Source: VSJD01 sp041653875 (GTDB lineage Bacteria; Verrucomicrobiota; Kiritimatiellia; JAAZAB01). Taken from it: a DNA stretch of 64,000 nucleotides. Below, one piece after another: positions 32,113 to 39,299 of the stretch. Under the pieces are notes generated by a model. The model was not told where the DNA came from, did not search any database, and saw only the letters and a list, made by a program, of their open reading frames with translations. The first letter of the stretch is position 1; every line of letters starts with the position of its first letter. A program made the translations under genes and the position numbers. The stretch is taken from NCBI GenBank assembly GCA_041653875.1, contig JBAZEM010000010.1, forward strand, positions 14,565 to 78,564, in the 5' to 3' direction.

Positions 32113-33330
32113 ATGATTATAAAACGAACACTCGCGGCAACCTGGCTCCTGCCCGCCCTGCTAATCCTGGCGCTGGTTGCTTGCGGTTGCAAACGCGCCG
32201 CGCATGCGCCCCGGCTGCAGCCGCCCGAGGTGCTGGTGATGGATGTGGTCCAGAAAGACGTCACTGTTTACGGGGACTGGATCGGCACGCTCGACGGAAT
32301 GGTTAACGCCCAGATCCACGCCCAGGTCAGCGGCTGCCTGATGGCCCAGTGTTACCGGGAAGGCGAGCTCGTCCACAAAGGCGACCTGCTTTTTCAAATC
32401 GATCCGCGTCCCTTCCAGGCGGCGTTGGACAAGGCCAAGGGCCGGCTGGCCGAATCCCAGGCAAATTTGGACCTGACCGCCATCAACGTCAAGCGCTACA
32501 CGCCCCTGGCCAAAAACAACGCCATCAGCCAGCAGGAATTGGATAATGCCATTCAATCCAACAAGGGCGCGCAAGCCGCGTTGGAATCGGCCCAGGCGGC
32601 CGTCCAGCAGGCCGAACTGAACTTGGGGTTTACCAAGGTCACTTCGCCGATTGACGGCATCGCCGGCATCGCCGAGGCCCAGGTCGGCGACCTGGTGGGC
32701 CCGAACAGTTCCGAGCTGACGGCCGTTTCCACGGTGGATCCGATCAAAGTTTATTTCCCGATCAGCGAGCAGGAATACATGCTGGCGATGAAGAGCAGGA
32801 TGGAACAGGGAAGAGGCGACTCAACCCCCGGCCACACGACCAACAATCTGGAGCTGATCCTGGCCAACGGCGAAACCTATCCGCACAAGGGCGAAATTTT
32901 CACCGCCGACCGCCAGGTCAATATCAAGACAGGCACAATCCGGATCGCCGGTTTGTTCCCCAATCCTCATTTCATCCTGCGGCCCGGTCAGTATGCGCAT
33001 GTGCGCTTGCCCATTAAAACACTGGCCGGCGCGCTCCTGGCGCCCCAGCGTGCGGTCGCCGAAACGCAGGGCAGTTATCATGTGACGGTCGTGGACAAGA
33101 ACAATCGGGCCTCGATCCGAACCGTGCAGACTGGCGACCGCAGCGGGCCGTTCTGGGTCATCACCAAAGGACTGAACCCCGGCGAGCGCGTGGTGGTCGA
33201 GGGCATGCAAAAGGCCCGCGAAGGCGTCATCGTCAACCCGCAGCCCTATATTGCGGAACCCGCCCCCGCCCCGGCGGCGGGCACGAACGTGCCGGCCCCC
33301 GCTGCCGCAACGCATACCACAGCCCAATGA
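32113..33330 (+). CDS. RND efflux periplasmic adaptor lipoprotein (first system)
   Basis: A 405-residue membrane-fusion protein. The N-terminal signal peptide ends in a lipobox (ALVACGC), so it is likely lipid-anchored in the periplasm. It has barrel-sandwich (VSGCLMAQCYREGELVHKGD), coiled-coil (roughly residues 100-180) and beta-barrel (VGDLVGP...) regions as in AcrA/MexA. It ends with a Pro/Ala-rich tail. Its natural partners, the RND pump and outer-membrane factor, begin 6 kb away at 39392, beyond a block of unrelated small genes. Confidence 0.92.
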   Translation: MIIKRTLAATWLLPALLILALVACGCKRAAHAPRLQPPEVLVMDVVQKDVTVYGDWIGTLDGMVNAQIHAQVSGCLMAQCYREGELVHKGDLLFQIDPRPFQAALDKAKGRLAESQANLDLTAINVKRYTPLAKNNAISQQELDNAIQSNKGAQAALESAQAAVQQAELNLGFTKVTSPIDGIAGIAEAQVGDLVGPNSSELTAVSTVDPIKVYFPISEQEYMLAMKSRMEQGRGDSTPGHTTNNLELILANGETYPHKGEIFTADRQVNIKTGTIRIAGLFPNPHFILRPGQYAHVRLPIKTLAGALLAPQRAVAETQGSYHVTVVDKNNRASIRTVQTGDRSGPFWVITKGLNPGERVVVEGMQKAREGVIVNPQPYIAEPAPAPAAGTNVPAPAAATHTTAQ

Positions 33331-33383
33331 TCTGGATTATAGCGGTTCCTAACGTTCAAGTTATTAGGACGGGCAACGCAAAA

Positions 33384-33452
33384 GGTAGGGCGAACCGTCC
33401 CCGGTGAGCCGTCCGGAAAAGACACAACTCGGCAGGGACGCCTCACCCTACC
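33384..33452. repeat. GGTAGGG...CCCTACC repeat at the edge of the small-gene island
   Basis: Outer arms GGTAGGG (33384-33390) and CCCTACC (33446-33452), with an internal GTCCC...GGGAC pairing and two similar words (AACCGTCC, AGCCGTCC). It lies between the RND adaptor and the first island gene. Confidence 0.6.
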
Positions 33453-33611
33453 AAAAACATACACGCAAAAACGAATGTTTTCTTTGGAAAGCTAAAGCCG
33501 TGGCGTGGTAAACTGGCACAACTGTCCGACGATGCGTTCGAGGCATATCATCCCTCGTCAAGCATCAAAGTGATGATATTTTTGAGGCATAATAACTGTC
33601 CAGAGAAACCA

Positions 33612-33992
33612 ATGGAAAGCGACATCATCAACAGAGCGCTTCAAAGCACGCGCGGTATTTCCGAGAGCATGCGCGCTCTTGACAGCGCACTAATGGAAGA
33701 AGGCATCCGTAAAAGAAAGGTGACAGACGCCCAAGTCGTCCTGCCGCACCTCCTATCAGGCGATGCGACCTTCCAAGCTATAGAGCACGCGGTTGATGAT
33801 CTCGTCAAGTGTGTCCCTCAAGACCACGACGTCCTGATTCTGGTAGATGATCTCACCGTACATGACGCTAGATTCATCGGACCGCATACCTTCCTTTTTG
33901 AGGGCGTAAACCCGGAAGGGCGCCGCGCTGCGGTAGTCTGCCACTTTAGCACCTTTTTCGTAAAGATACACGTTTTTGCGTGTATGTTTTGA
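33612..33992 (+). CDS. Hypothetical protein, first gene of the island
   Basis: A 126-residue protein I do not recognise. Helical N-terminus (MESDIINRALQSTRGISESM) followed by a segment rich in Val and Asp (DHDVLILVDDL). No signal peptide or membrane segment. Base composition is visibly lower in GC than the flanking RND genes. ATG 33612 is the likely start; an upstream frame adds 14 residues. It is followed by an attC-like repeat. Confidence 0.5.
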   Translation: MESDIINRALQSTRGISESMRALDSALMEEGIRKRKVTDAQVVLPHLLSGDATFQAIEHAVDDLVKCVPQDHDVLILVDDLTVHDARFIGPHTFLFEGVNPEGRRAAVVCHFSTFFVKIHVFACMF

Positions 33993-34074
33993 CCGTCGAT
34001 TTATGCGGCCAGATCAAACAATTGGATTGGCAAATCATGATTTTTGACTTTCAGTGCAGCAGACATGAAAAAAC

Positions 34075-34140
34075 GACCGAACAACAAAGTGCCTGAGGAT
34101 ATGGCTCGCAAGCTCGCCGATCCTCAGCGCTGACGTTCGC
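34075..34140 (+). repeat. attC-like repeat, copy 1
   Basis: Outer GAAC (34079-34082) pairs with GTTC (34135-34138). The inner stem CTGAGGAT / ATCCTCAG is perfect, and the 3' end reads CGCTGACGTTCG, shared with copies 2 and 3. Resembles an integron recombination site, though the core boxes deviate from consensus. Confidence 0.45.
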
Positions 34141-34153
34141 CAGAAAAATAGGA

Positions 34154-34182
34154 TTGCTGATACCAAGACATCGTGATATGAT
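34154..34182 (+). promoter_or_regulatory. Promoter of the BrnT-type toxin gene
   Basis: TTGCTG (34154-34159), 17 bp, TATGAT (34177-34182). The ATG begins only 7 bases after the -10 box, so the message is predicted to be leaderless. The flanking CGT...ACG around the -10 box may be an operator. Confidence 0.6.
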
Positions 34183-34188
34183 ACGGTT

Positions 34189-34464
34189 ATGAAATTCGAA
34201 TGTGACCCGCAAAAGGCCGCCAGCAACCAACGGAAGCACGGCGTGTCGTTTCAAGAGGCCGCATCGGTTTTTAGTGATTCCCTTTCGATCACCTATCACG
34301 ATCCGGATCATTCTATCACAGAATACCGGTTTATCACGGTGGGAATGTCGCAGTCTGGGCGAGTGCTCATGGTCGCGCACACAGACCGCGGAGACAACAT
34401 TCGGATCATCAGCGCAAGAAGAACAACACATCAGGAAAGAAAACATTATGAAGAAGGTGAATAA
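34189..34464 (+). CDS. brnT: BrnT-family ribonuclease toxin
   Basis: A 91-residue toxin of the type II BrnTA system. It begins MKFECDPQKAASNQRKHGVSFQEAA, the family opening (WDPxKAxxNxxKHGVSFEEA), and has ITVGMSQSGRVLMVAHTDR and the RIISARRTTHQERKHYEE ending. Members cleave RNA. No Shine-Dalgarno is seen, consistent with leaderless translation. Overlaps its presumed antitoxin gene by 17 bases. Confidence 0.9.
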   Translation: MKFECDPQKAASNQRKHGVSFQEAASVFSDSLSITYHDPDHSITEYRFITVGMSQSGRVLMVAHTDRGDNIRIISARRTTHQERKHYEEGE

Positions 34465-34678
34465 CAGAGAAATGGAAAACGATCTGCGACCGGAATACGA
34501 CCTCTCTAAACTCAAGGGCGGCGTGCGAGGGAAATACGCCAAACGGTTCCAGCAGGGGACAAACCTTATCCTGCTCTCCCCGGATGTGGCTCGGTACTTC
34601 CCCGACGAACGGTCCGTGAATACCGTGTTGAGATCCCTTGTCGGGATTGCCAAGACTGAACTCTGTCACACTCACTGA
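34448..34678 (+). CDS. Antitoxin-like protein downstream of brnT
   Basis: A 76-residue protein with the pattern EYDLSKLKGGVRGKYAKRF followed by VARYFPDERSVNTVLRSLV. This is the common small antitoxin paired with BrnT-like or other RelE-type toxins, with a C-terminal ribbon-helix-helix-like segment. Overlaps the toxin frame; GAAAACATT before the ATG gives no strong Shine-Dalgarno, so translation is probably coupled. Confidence 0.75.
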   Translation: MKKVNNREMENDLRPEYDLSKLKGGVRGKYAKRFQQGTNLILLSPDVARYFPDERSVNTVLRSLVGIAKTELCHTH

Positions 34679-34751
34679 GTCAAAAAAGCTCAACATGGCA
34701 AACCACCGGCTTCAGCGTGCCGCGCCTAACCCGTGCCTTTGAGGTGACATC

Positions 34752-35027
34752 ATGAATCCAAGAGTCAAGAACGTTGCCGTCACCGATGACTACAAGCTGA
34801 AACTCGAGTTCGCAAACGGAGAAACCGGAGTGTTCGATTGCTCGCCCCTCCTCGACCTTGACGTGTTCAAGGAACTCCGTGACAAGAACTATTTCAGACA
34901 GGCGCGAGCGGAATACGGGACTGTAACTTGGCCCCACGAGCAGGATGTCTGTCCTGATACACTCTACATGGATTCTAAACGCAACACCATGCGCCAACAA
35001 GAGCCTTGGTCCATACGTTCCAAATAA
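34752..35027 (+). CDS. DUF2442 domain protein
   Basis: A 91-residue protein with the DUF2442 pattern VTDDYKLKLEFANGETGVFDCSPLL and VTWPHEQDVCPDTLY. This family is common next to DUF4160 proteins and toxin genes in mobile gene blocks, and its role is unknown. A second, different DUF2442 gene lies 1 kb downstream. Confidence 0.8.
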   Translation: MNPRVKNVAVTDDYKLKLEFANGETGVFDCSPLLDLDVFKELRDKNYFRQARAEYGTVTWPHEQDVCPDTLYMDSKRNTMRQQEPWSIRSK

Positions 35028-35042
35028 AACTATCTTTCTTAT

Positions 35043-35261
35043 ATGATGACCACAAAGGATATAGCGCTGCAAACCATTGAGAGGCTTCCCAACACCGCCA
35101 CATGGGCGGATATCGAAGAGCGTGTTCGTTTTCTGGCGGCTATCGATAAGGGCTTGGATGATATTCGGGCCGGCCGTGTGATTCCTCATGCCGATGTGAA
35201 ACGGAGTCTCGGTCAATGGCTTTCAAAATTATCTGGTCCAACACGGCTGGTGAAAACCTAA
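35043..35261 (+). CDS. Antitoxin-like small protein upstream of parE
   Basis: A 72-residue protein with IERLPNTATWADIEERVRFLAAIDKGLDD and a GRVIPHADVKRSLGQWL ending, a pattern seen in small antitoxins preceding ParE/RelE toxins (a predicted transcriptional regulator of the prevent-host-death neighbourhood). Overlaps the start of the toxin gene by 46 bases. Confidence 0.65.
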   Translation: MMTTKDIALQTIERLPNTATWADIEERVRFLAAIDKGLDDIRAGRVIPHADVKRSLGQWLSKLSGPTRLVKT

Positions 35262-35521
35262 AAGAAATAGTCTTCTATATCGGCCTGGATAATCCTGACG
35301 CCGCCGCATGTCTTGCCGCGCGGATTCTGAGCCGGATTGAAATCGCCGCGCAGTATCCCTTGTCGTTGCGCGTAGCGCCGGAAAAGAACAGCCGCAAGAT
35401 ACGCGAGGCGCTGCTAAATCCCTATTGCATCGTTTTCGCTGTCGATGAAAAGCGGGGCGTCCTTCACGTCCTGCGAATCTGGCACGCGGCGCGAGGGATA
35501 CCGGAAATAGAGGAAATATAA
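35216..35521 (+). CDS. ParE/RelE-family toxin
   Basis: A 101-residue type II toxin. It begins MAFKIIWSNTAGENLKEIVFYI, has ARILSRIEIAAQYPLSLRVAPE and SRKIREALLNPYCIVF, and ends with VLHVLRIWHAARG, the usual ParE fold. Pairs with the antitoxin-like gene that overlaps it. A degraded copy of its middle portion lies at 36143-36277. Confidence 0.85.
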   Translation: MAFKIIWSNTAGENLKEIVFYIGLDNPDAAACLAARILSRIEIAAQYPLSLRVAPEKNSRKIREALLNPYCIVFAVDEKRGVLHVLRIWHAARGIPEIEEI

Positions 35522-35540
35522 GAAGCCGAACATTGAAAGG

Positions 35541-35609
35541 GTTCAACAAGGCGGTGGTGGATAGCTTTGGCCTGTAGCGGGCCTTGCACTCACGCCGCTA
35601 ACGTTCGGC
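35541..35609 (+). repeat. attC-like repeat, copy 2
   Basis: Begins GTTCAAC (35541-35547), which fits the inverse core RYYYAAC, and ends GTTCGGC (35603-35609), one base off the core GTTRRRY. The apical hairpin is GGCCTG-TAG-CGGGCC. About 55 of 63 bases match copy 3. GCCGAAC at 35525 also pairs exactly with the terminal GTTCGGC. Confidence 0.5.
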
Positions 35610-35655
35610 CTGTAATAAAATAGACATAACCGGGAAGAAAAAGTAATATCCAGTC

Positions 35656-35901
35656 ATGCCTGTTGTATTCAGACATAGGGGATATAGGTTTTTCTTCCAC
35701 TCGAACGAAGGCGAGCCGCGAGAACCATTACATATCCATGTGCGCCACGGCGAGGCGGTTGCAAAGTTTTGGCTCGAGCCCATGCCGGAAGTGGCGGAAT
35801 CATACGCTATGTCGGCGAGTGAGTTGCACGAATTGCTCGATATCGCCGTGGAACATAAGGCGGAAATTGAGAGGTACTGGAATGAATACTTTAGCGCTTG
35901 A
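35656..35901 (+). CDS. DUF4160 domain protein
   Basis: An 81-residue protein with the DUF4160 pattern: RGYRFFFHSNEGEPREPLHIHV, then GEAVAKFWLEP and ELHELLDIAVEHKAEIERYW. Its gene overlaps a DUF2442 gene by 20 bases; this DUF4160-DUF2442 pair is widespread and behaves like a toxin-antitoxin-type module, but its function is unproven. Confidence 0.85.
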   Translation: MPVVFRHRGYRFFFHSNEGEPREPLHIHVRHGEAVAKFWLEPMPEVAESYAMSASELHELLDIAVEHKAEIERYWNEYFSA

Positions 35902-36142
35902 ACCCATGGCAACGCGATTACGTTTCGAGGCGGACACGATGTGGCTTGAACTGGCGGATGGTCGTCAGCTTGGCGTGCCTTTGGCTTATTTCCCGAGACT
36001 TTTACGCGCCACTTCATCCCAACGCGCTAAATACTCCATCTCTGGAGGAGGAACCGGACTCCATTGGGACGAACTTGACGAGGATATCTCCGTTCCAGCG
36101 CTGTTCTTGGGTATAGGCGACAGAACTCGCCTGGCGTCATAG
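35882..36142 (+). CDS. DUF2442 domain protein, partner of DUF4160
   Basis: An 86-residue protein starting MNTLALEPMATRLRFEADTM. It has LELADGRQLGVPLAYFPRL and GTGLHWDELDEDISVPALFLG, the DUF2442 signature. ATG 35882 is used; the longer frame upstream reads the DUF4160 gene out of frame. A ParE gene remnant follows directly. Confidence 0.85.
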   Translation: MNTLALEPMATRLRFEADTMWLELADGRQLGVPLAYFPRLLRATSSQRAKYSISGGGTGLHWDELDEDISVPALFLGIGDRTRLAS

Positions 36143-36277
36143 CCCGCGCGTTCCGATCCGGATGGAAAGTGCCGCACAGTATTCCTTGTCTTTGCGCGGG
36201 GTGCCGGGAAAGAACAGCCGCAAGATACGCGAGGCGTTGCTAAATCCCTGTCGCGCATCGTTTTCGCTGTCGACACA
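36143..36277 (+). pseudogene. Remnant of a ParE-type toxin gene
   Basis: The DNA here aligns with 35321-35455 of the intact parE gene: CCGCAAGATACGCGAGGCG and TCGTTTTCGCTGTCGA are shared exactly. Translated, SRKIREALLNP is preserved. It has no start region and no toxin C-terminus and runs into the next gene's leader. It indicates an earlier duplication or loss of a second TA module. Confidence 0.75.
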
Positions 36278-36290
36278 AGGAAAGGAAACA

Positions 36291-36725
36291 ATGCCAAGCA
36301 ATCGACCGATTAATATCAAGGCATTAGTGCTGGGCGTTTTGACGGACGTTGGCGGCTCTCTGGTTATTGGTTTTATTCTGGGAATAGCATTGGCTATTAT
36401 TTTCATTGTACGAGGTGTACAGCCGAATGAAATAAGAGCCCATCTTAATAATGCGACATTTCTGGTCTCGAGCACGATTATTGGTTTCGGATTCACGTTA
36501 TTCGGAGGTTTTGTTGCCGGCCGGATTGCCAAACGAAACCAAATTCTTCATGGCGCCATTATAGGCGCCATCGGGATTCCATTGGGACTTCCGTTTCTTA
36601 CATCACTCCCGTTATGGTGTAATATCATTTCGGTTGTTGGCGTTATTCCTTTTGGAATTCTGGGCGGCTACATCGCAAGACCGAAACAGGAGCATGATGA
36701 AGCTGAACAAGGTGGTGGCGGATAG
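36291..36725 (+). CDS. Small integral membrane protein, function unknown
   Basis: A 144-residue protein with four hydrophobic segments (ALVLGVLTDVGGSLVIGFILG, IIGFGFTLFGGFVAGRI, GAIIGAIGIPLGLPF, IISVVGVIPFGILGGYIA), resembling small YrzE-like membrane proteins. ATG 36291 has AAGGAAA upstream. The last few residues (AEQGGGG) are encoded by the 5' part of attC-like copy 3, as expected for a cassette gene reaching into its recombination site. Confidence 0.65.
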   Translation: MPSNRPINIKALVLGVLTDVGGSLVIGFILGIALAIIFIVRGVQPNEIRAHLNNATFLVSSTIIGFGFTLFGGFVAGRIAKRNQILHGAIIGAIGIPLGLPFLTSLPLWCNIISVVGVIPFGILGGYIARPKQEHDEAEQGGGG

Positions 36726-36768
36726 ATTCGGCCCGTGGCGGGCCTTGCACTCACGCCGCTGACGTTCG
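36703..36768 (+). repeat. attC-like repeat, copy 3
   Basis: Begins CTGAACAAGG and ends CGCTGACGTTCG. The apical hairpin GGCCCG-TGG-CGGGCC is perfect, and changes relative to copy 2 keep pairing in the stem. Overlaps the 3' end of the membrane protein gene. Confidence 0.5.
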
Positions 36769-36780
36769 TTGCGACAAAAA

Positions 36781-37623
36781 ATGAATGACAGGCTCACATA
36801 TCGTAAATGGGTCGGAGTTCTGCTGGGGTTCTTACTCAACGGTTCCGCGCATTTCCTCTCGGGTGCGCGCGCCGCTGGGGCCAAGTGGTACTTCAGCATT
36901 GTCGTGTGCGGGTATCTTTCGCTCGGGATCATGGCAATTCCCGGCATTGCTACCTACGTTTTCAGTATTCTGTTATTAGTCATTGGGCTGGTCCTGTGGT
37001 TCATCATGTTGAAGCAGTCTTACCGGCCTGTTCCTCACATCCGCTTTCTGGGCTGGGTCGGCATAGTCATAGTCAATTTCGGTTTGAGTTCGGCGTGGAC
37101 ATATGCGGTTCGGACCGTTGTGCGCCCGTTTAGCGTACCTACGGGCACAATGTCGCCGACAATAATGCCTGGTGATCATCTGCTGGTGGAGAAGGTTACA
37201 TTCAGGATTGGAAACCCGAAGCGCGGAGATATTGTGGTGTTTAAGACCGCGGGGATCGCGTCACTGCCGCAGAACGCATACTTTGTCAAACGTATCGCCG
37301 GGGTGCCCGGCGACAAGGTTCGTATTGATCCACCCAACTTGATTGTGAACGATCAAATCGTATCCAATCCGGCAATTTTCCGGAAAATCGCTTCGGCACA
37401 GATTCCCTTTGCGGGATTTCAACTGGCTCACGGCGGACTACTGAAAAAGTCAACCGACGAAGTCGTTTTGGAGAAAGACCAATATTTTGTCCTCGGCGAC
37501 AATTCGCGCACCAGCCTTGATAGTCGTTATTGGGGCCCAGTCCCACAAAAAAACATCGTAGGCAGAGCAACGCGTATCTACTGGCCGCTGAATAGAATCT
37601 ATCAATCATTTGAAAGAGAATAG
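36781..37623 (+). CDS. lepB: Signal peptidase I-like protein with Thr at the nucleophile position
   Basis: A 280-residue membrane protein with three N-terminal hydrophobic segments and a C-terminal S26 peptidase domain. The domain shows the general-base Lys170 in NAYFVKRIAGVPGD and the LGDNSRTSLDSRYWG motif. Box B, normally PSxSMxPT, reads PTGTMSPTI here: the nucleophile Ser is replaced by Thr123 (codon ACA at 37147-37149). Either a weakly active enzyme or an inactivated one. ATG 36781 is preferred over the TTG at 36769. It lies in the low-GC island. Confidence 0.85.
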   Translation: MNDRLTYRKWVGVLLGFLLNGSAHFLSGARAAGAKWYFSIVVCGYLSLGIMAIPGIATYVFSILLLVIGLVLWFIMLKQSYRPVPHIRFLGWVGIVIVNFGLSSAWTYAVRTVVRPFSVPTGTMSPTIMPGDHLLVEKVTFRIGNPKRGDIVVFKTAGIASLPQNAYFVKRIAGVPGDKVRIDPPNLIVNDQIVSNPAIFRKIASAQIPFAGFQLAHGGLLKKSTDEVVLEKDQYFVLGDNSRTSLDSRYWGPVPQKNIVGRATRIYWPLNRIYQSFERE

Positions 37624-37635
37624 GAAAAGTCAACG

Positions 37636-37673
37636 GGTGCAGGCTTTGCCCGCCTGCGGGCTCAGCCTGCACC
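37636..37673. repeat. Nested hairpin after the signal peptidase gene
   Basis: GGTGCAGGCT (37636-37645) pairs with AGCCTGCACC (37664-37673), and inside it GCCCGC-CT-GCGGGC (37648-37661). Flanked by GTCAAC words on both sides. No U-tract. Confidence 0.7.
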
Positions 37674-37703
37674 GGGTCAACAACAAGAGAAAGGCAACAG
37701 GAG

Positions 37704-38447
37704 ATGAAGACATGTACCGTAATGACAGTCGTTCTTGGTTCAATGCTTGCGTTCTCGTCGTACGCCGCTGATCGAGAGCATACGGTCAGTGTTACAGGGA
37801 AGGCCGAAGTGAAAGTCAAACCGGATGCCGCCTATATCACGCTATATGCGCGAGCCGATGGCATCCTCATGGTTGATGCCGTAAAAAAAGCCGACCAACT
37901 TACAAGCGAGATTACGGCGGCGATCAAGAGCGAGACAAACACAGTGAAGGGCGTCACCGTGGTGGACATATCGCTTGGCGAGAAAAAAAACGAAGTGTGG
38001 CGTTCCGATCAGAAAGAGGAAGCGCCGCGCCCCGAGGTCGCCCGAAGAATACAGATCGCATGCAAGCCCGATTCTGCCGGGATATATGAAGTCATTGACA
38101 AAGGCCTCCGTGCCGGCGCGCTTATGCAGGTCCCTTCTTCCATCAGATACTCCGAGGACATCCGGAGTGTCGTTGTTTACGGACTTGAGCAGAGTTCCGA
38201 AGTCCTTGAACGCGCGCGGAAATTGGCCATGGATAACGCCAGGTCTGAAGCGGATAAATCTGCCAAACTCGCCGGCAAGAAAGTCGGAGAGGTTGTGACC
38301 ATAGGATGTTCTGGTTCTACGCACTGGAACATGCCCATGCGAGTGATGGGAATGCAGGCAGACTTCCCCACCGAGCATATCGGAACCAATCCGAAAGAGA
38401 TTACCATATCTCATATAGTTGCAGTCACCTATGAACTGAAAGAATGA
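37704..38447 (+). CDS. SIMPL-domain (DUF541) exported protein
   Basis: A 247-residue protein with a signal peptide (MKTCTVMTVVLGSMLAFSSYAA). The SIMPL domain follows: HTVSVTGKAEVKVKPDAAYITL, a middle KADQLTSEITAAIKSE helix, and a C-terminal ARSEADKSAKLAGKKVGEVV then ISHIVAVTYELK. These periplasmic proteins are linked to oxidative stress tolerance in some bacteria; the mechanism is unclear. AACAGGAG is upstream of the ATG. Confidence 0.88.
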   Translation: MKTCTVMTVVLGSMLAFSSYAADREHTVSVTGKAEVKVKPDAAYITLYARADGILMVDAVKKADQLTSEITAAIKSETNTVKGVTVVDISLGEKKNEVWRSDQKEEAPRPEVARRIQIACKPDSAGIYEVIDKGLRAGALMQVPSSIRYSEDIRSVVVYGLEQSSEVLERARKLAMDNARSEADKSAKLAGKKVGEVVTIGCSGSTHWNMPMRVMGMQADFPTEHIGTNPKEITISHIVAVTYELKE

Positions 38448-38556
38448 GAATGCGGTAGCAGAAGGAGTGCGTTATCGTCGCTGGAGCACCCAAACGTAGC
38501 CCCTTGTCGTTGAGCGGTGCGAGAACGCGTCAAATCCCGTTGCACAAAAGAAAAGA

Positions 38557-38580
38557 TTGACATGGGTATAACCATGTCAA
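38557..38580. promoter_or_regulatory. Palindromic operator/promoter of the mazEF-type pair
   Basis: TTGACATGG (38557-38565) and CCATGTCAA (38572-38580) form a perfect 9-bp inverted repeat with a 6-base centre. The left arm contains a consensus -35 box; TACCAT (38581-38586) is a possible -10. It lies 14 bases before the antitoxin start, as expected for an autoregulated toxin-antitoxin operon. Confidence 0.7.
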
Positions 38581-38593
38581 TACCATATTCACC

Positions 38594-38830
38594 ATGAAAA
38601 CAGCCATATCGGTGCCGGACGCTATTTTCTCGCGCGCGGAGGTATTCGCTCGCCACCGCAAGATGACCCGGAGCTCTCTTTTCACAGTCGCTGTTGACGA
38701 GTACGTTCAACAGCACCGCACCGAAGACATCACGCGCAAACTGAACGAGATCTATGCAAAAGAGAGATCTTCTCTGGACCCTATTCTGGAGCGATTGCAG
38801 GCGATTTCCCTCCCCAAGGAGGAATGGTAG
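38594..38830 (+). CDS. MazE-like ribbon-helix-helix antitoxin
   Basis: A 78-residue protein. The N-terminus MKTAISVPDAIFSRAEVFARH is a ribbon-helix-helix DNA-binding region, and the C-terminal half (YAKERSSLDPILERLQ) would bind the toxin. Overlaps the MazF-type gene by 7 bases and follows a palindromic operator. Confidence 0.85.
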   Translation: MKTAISVPDAIFSRAEVFARHRKMTRSSLFTVAVDEYVQQHRTEDITRKLNEIYAKERSSLDPILERLQAISLPKEEW

Positions 38831-39168
38831 TGAAACGCGGCGAAATCTGGTGGGCATCGCTTCCCGATCCGATTGGATCGGAACCAGGATACCGCCGGCC
38901 GGTGCTCATCGTTCAGTCCGATGTATTTAACCGTAGCGGTATCCGGACGGTCATCTGCGCCGCAGTAACGACCAATCTGAACCTTGCCGGCGCCCCGGGA
39001 AATGTTCACCTGTCAATACGCATATCGGGGCTTCCAAAGCCTTCTGTTGTCAACGTATCTCAACTCATCAGTCTCGATAAAACACTGCTGACCGAGCGGG
39101 TCAAGGGGATTGACGTTCAGAGCATGCTTCAAGTCGATGAGGGCTTGCGTTTGATCATGACCCTGTAG
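38824..39168 (+). CDS. mazF: MazF/PemK-family endoribonuclease toxin
   Basis: A 114-residue toxin: KRGEIWWASLPDPIGSEPGYRRPVLIV at the N-terminus, VICAAVTTNLNLA in the middle and VNVSQLISLDKTLL at the end match the MazF fold, which cleaves single-stranded RNA at short sequences. Start could be ATG 38824 or GTG 38830; both overlap the antitoxin stop. Last gene of the island before the RND pump. Confidence 0.92.
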   Translation: MVVKRGEIWWASLPDPIGSEPGYRRPVLIVQSDVFNRSGIRTVICAAVTTNLNLAGAPGNVHLSIRISGLPKPSVVNVSQLISLDKTLLTERVKGIDVQSMLQVDEGLRLIMTL

Positions 39169-39221
39169 TATCTCAGACATCAGGAACCGCTAAAAATAAC
39201 AAGAAAATCCCTGCACAGAGG

Positions 39222-39299
39222 AACCACGAATAAACACGAATGAACACGAATTTTGCAGGAAATAATTAGTGTCTATTTGTGTCCATTAGTGGTTCGTTT
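39222..39299. repeat. Hyphenated inverted repeat (GAACCAC...GTGGTTC)
   Basis: GAACCACGAATAAACACGAA (from 39222) is an imperfect reverse complement of the segment ending TTAGTGGTTC at about 39297. The arms are made of ACACGAAT-like words about 10 bases apart and separated by roughly 15 bases. A GCGGGC...CCCGCGTTAG hairpin follows at 39308. It fills the gap between mazF and the RND pump. Confidence 0.65.
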
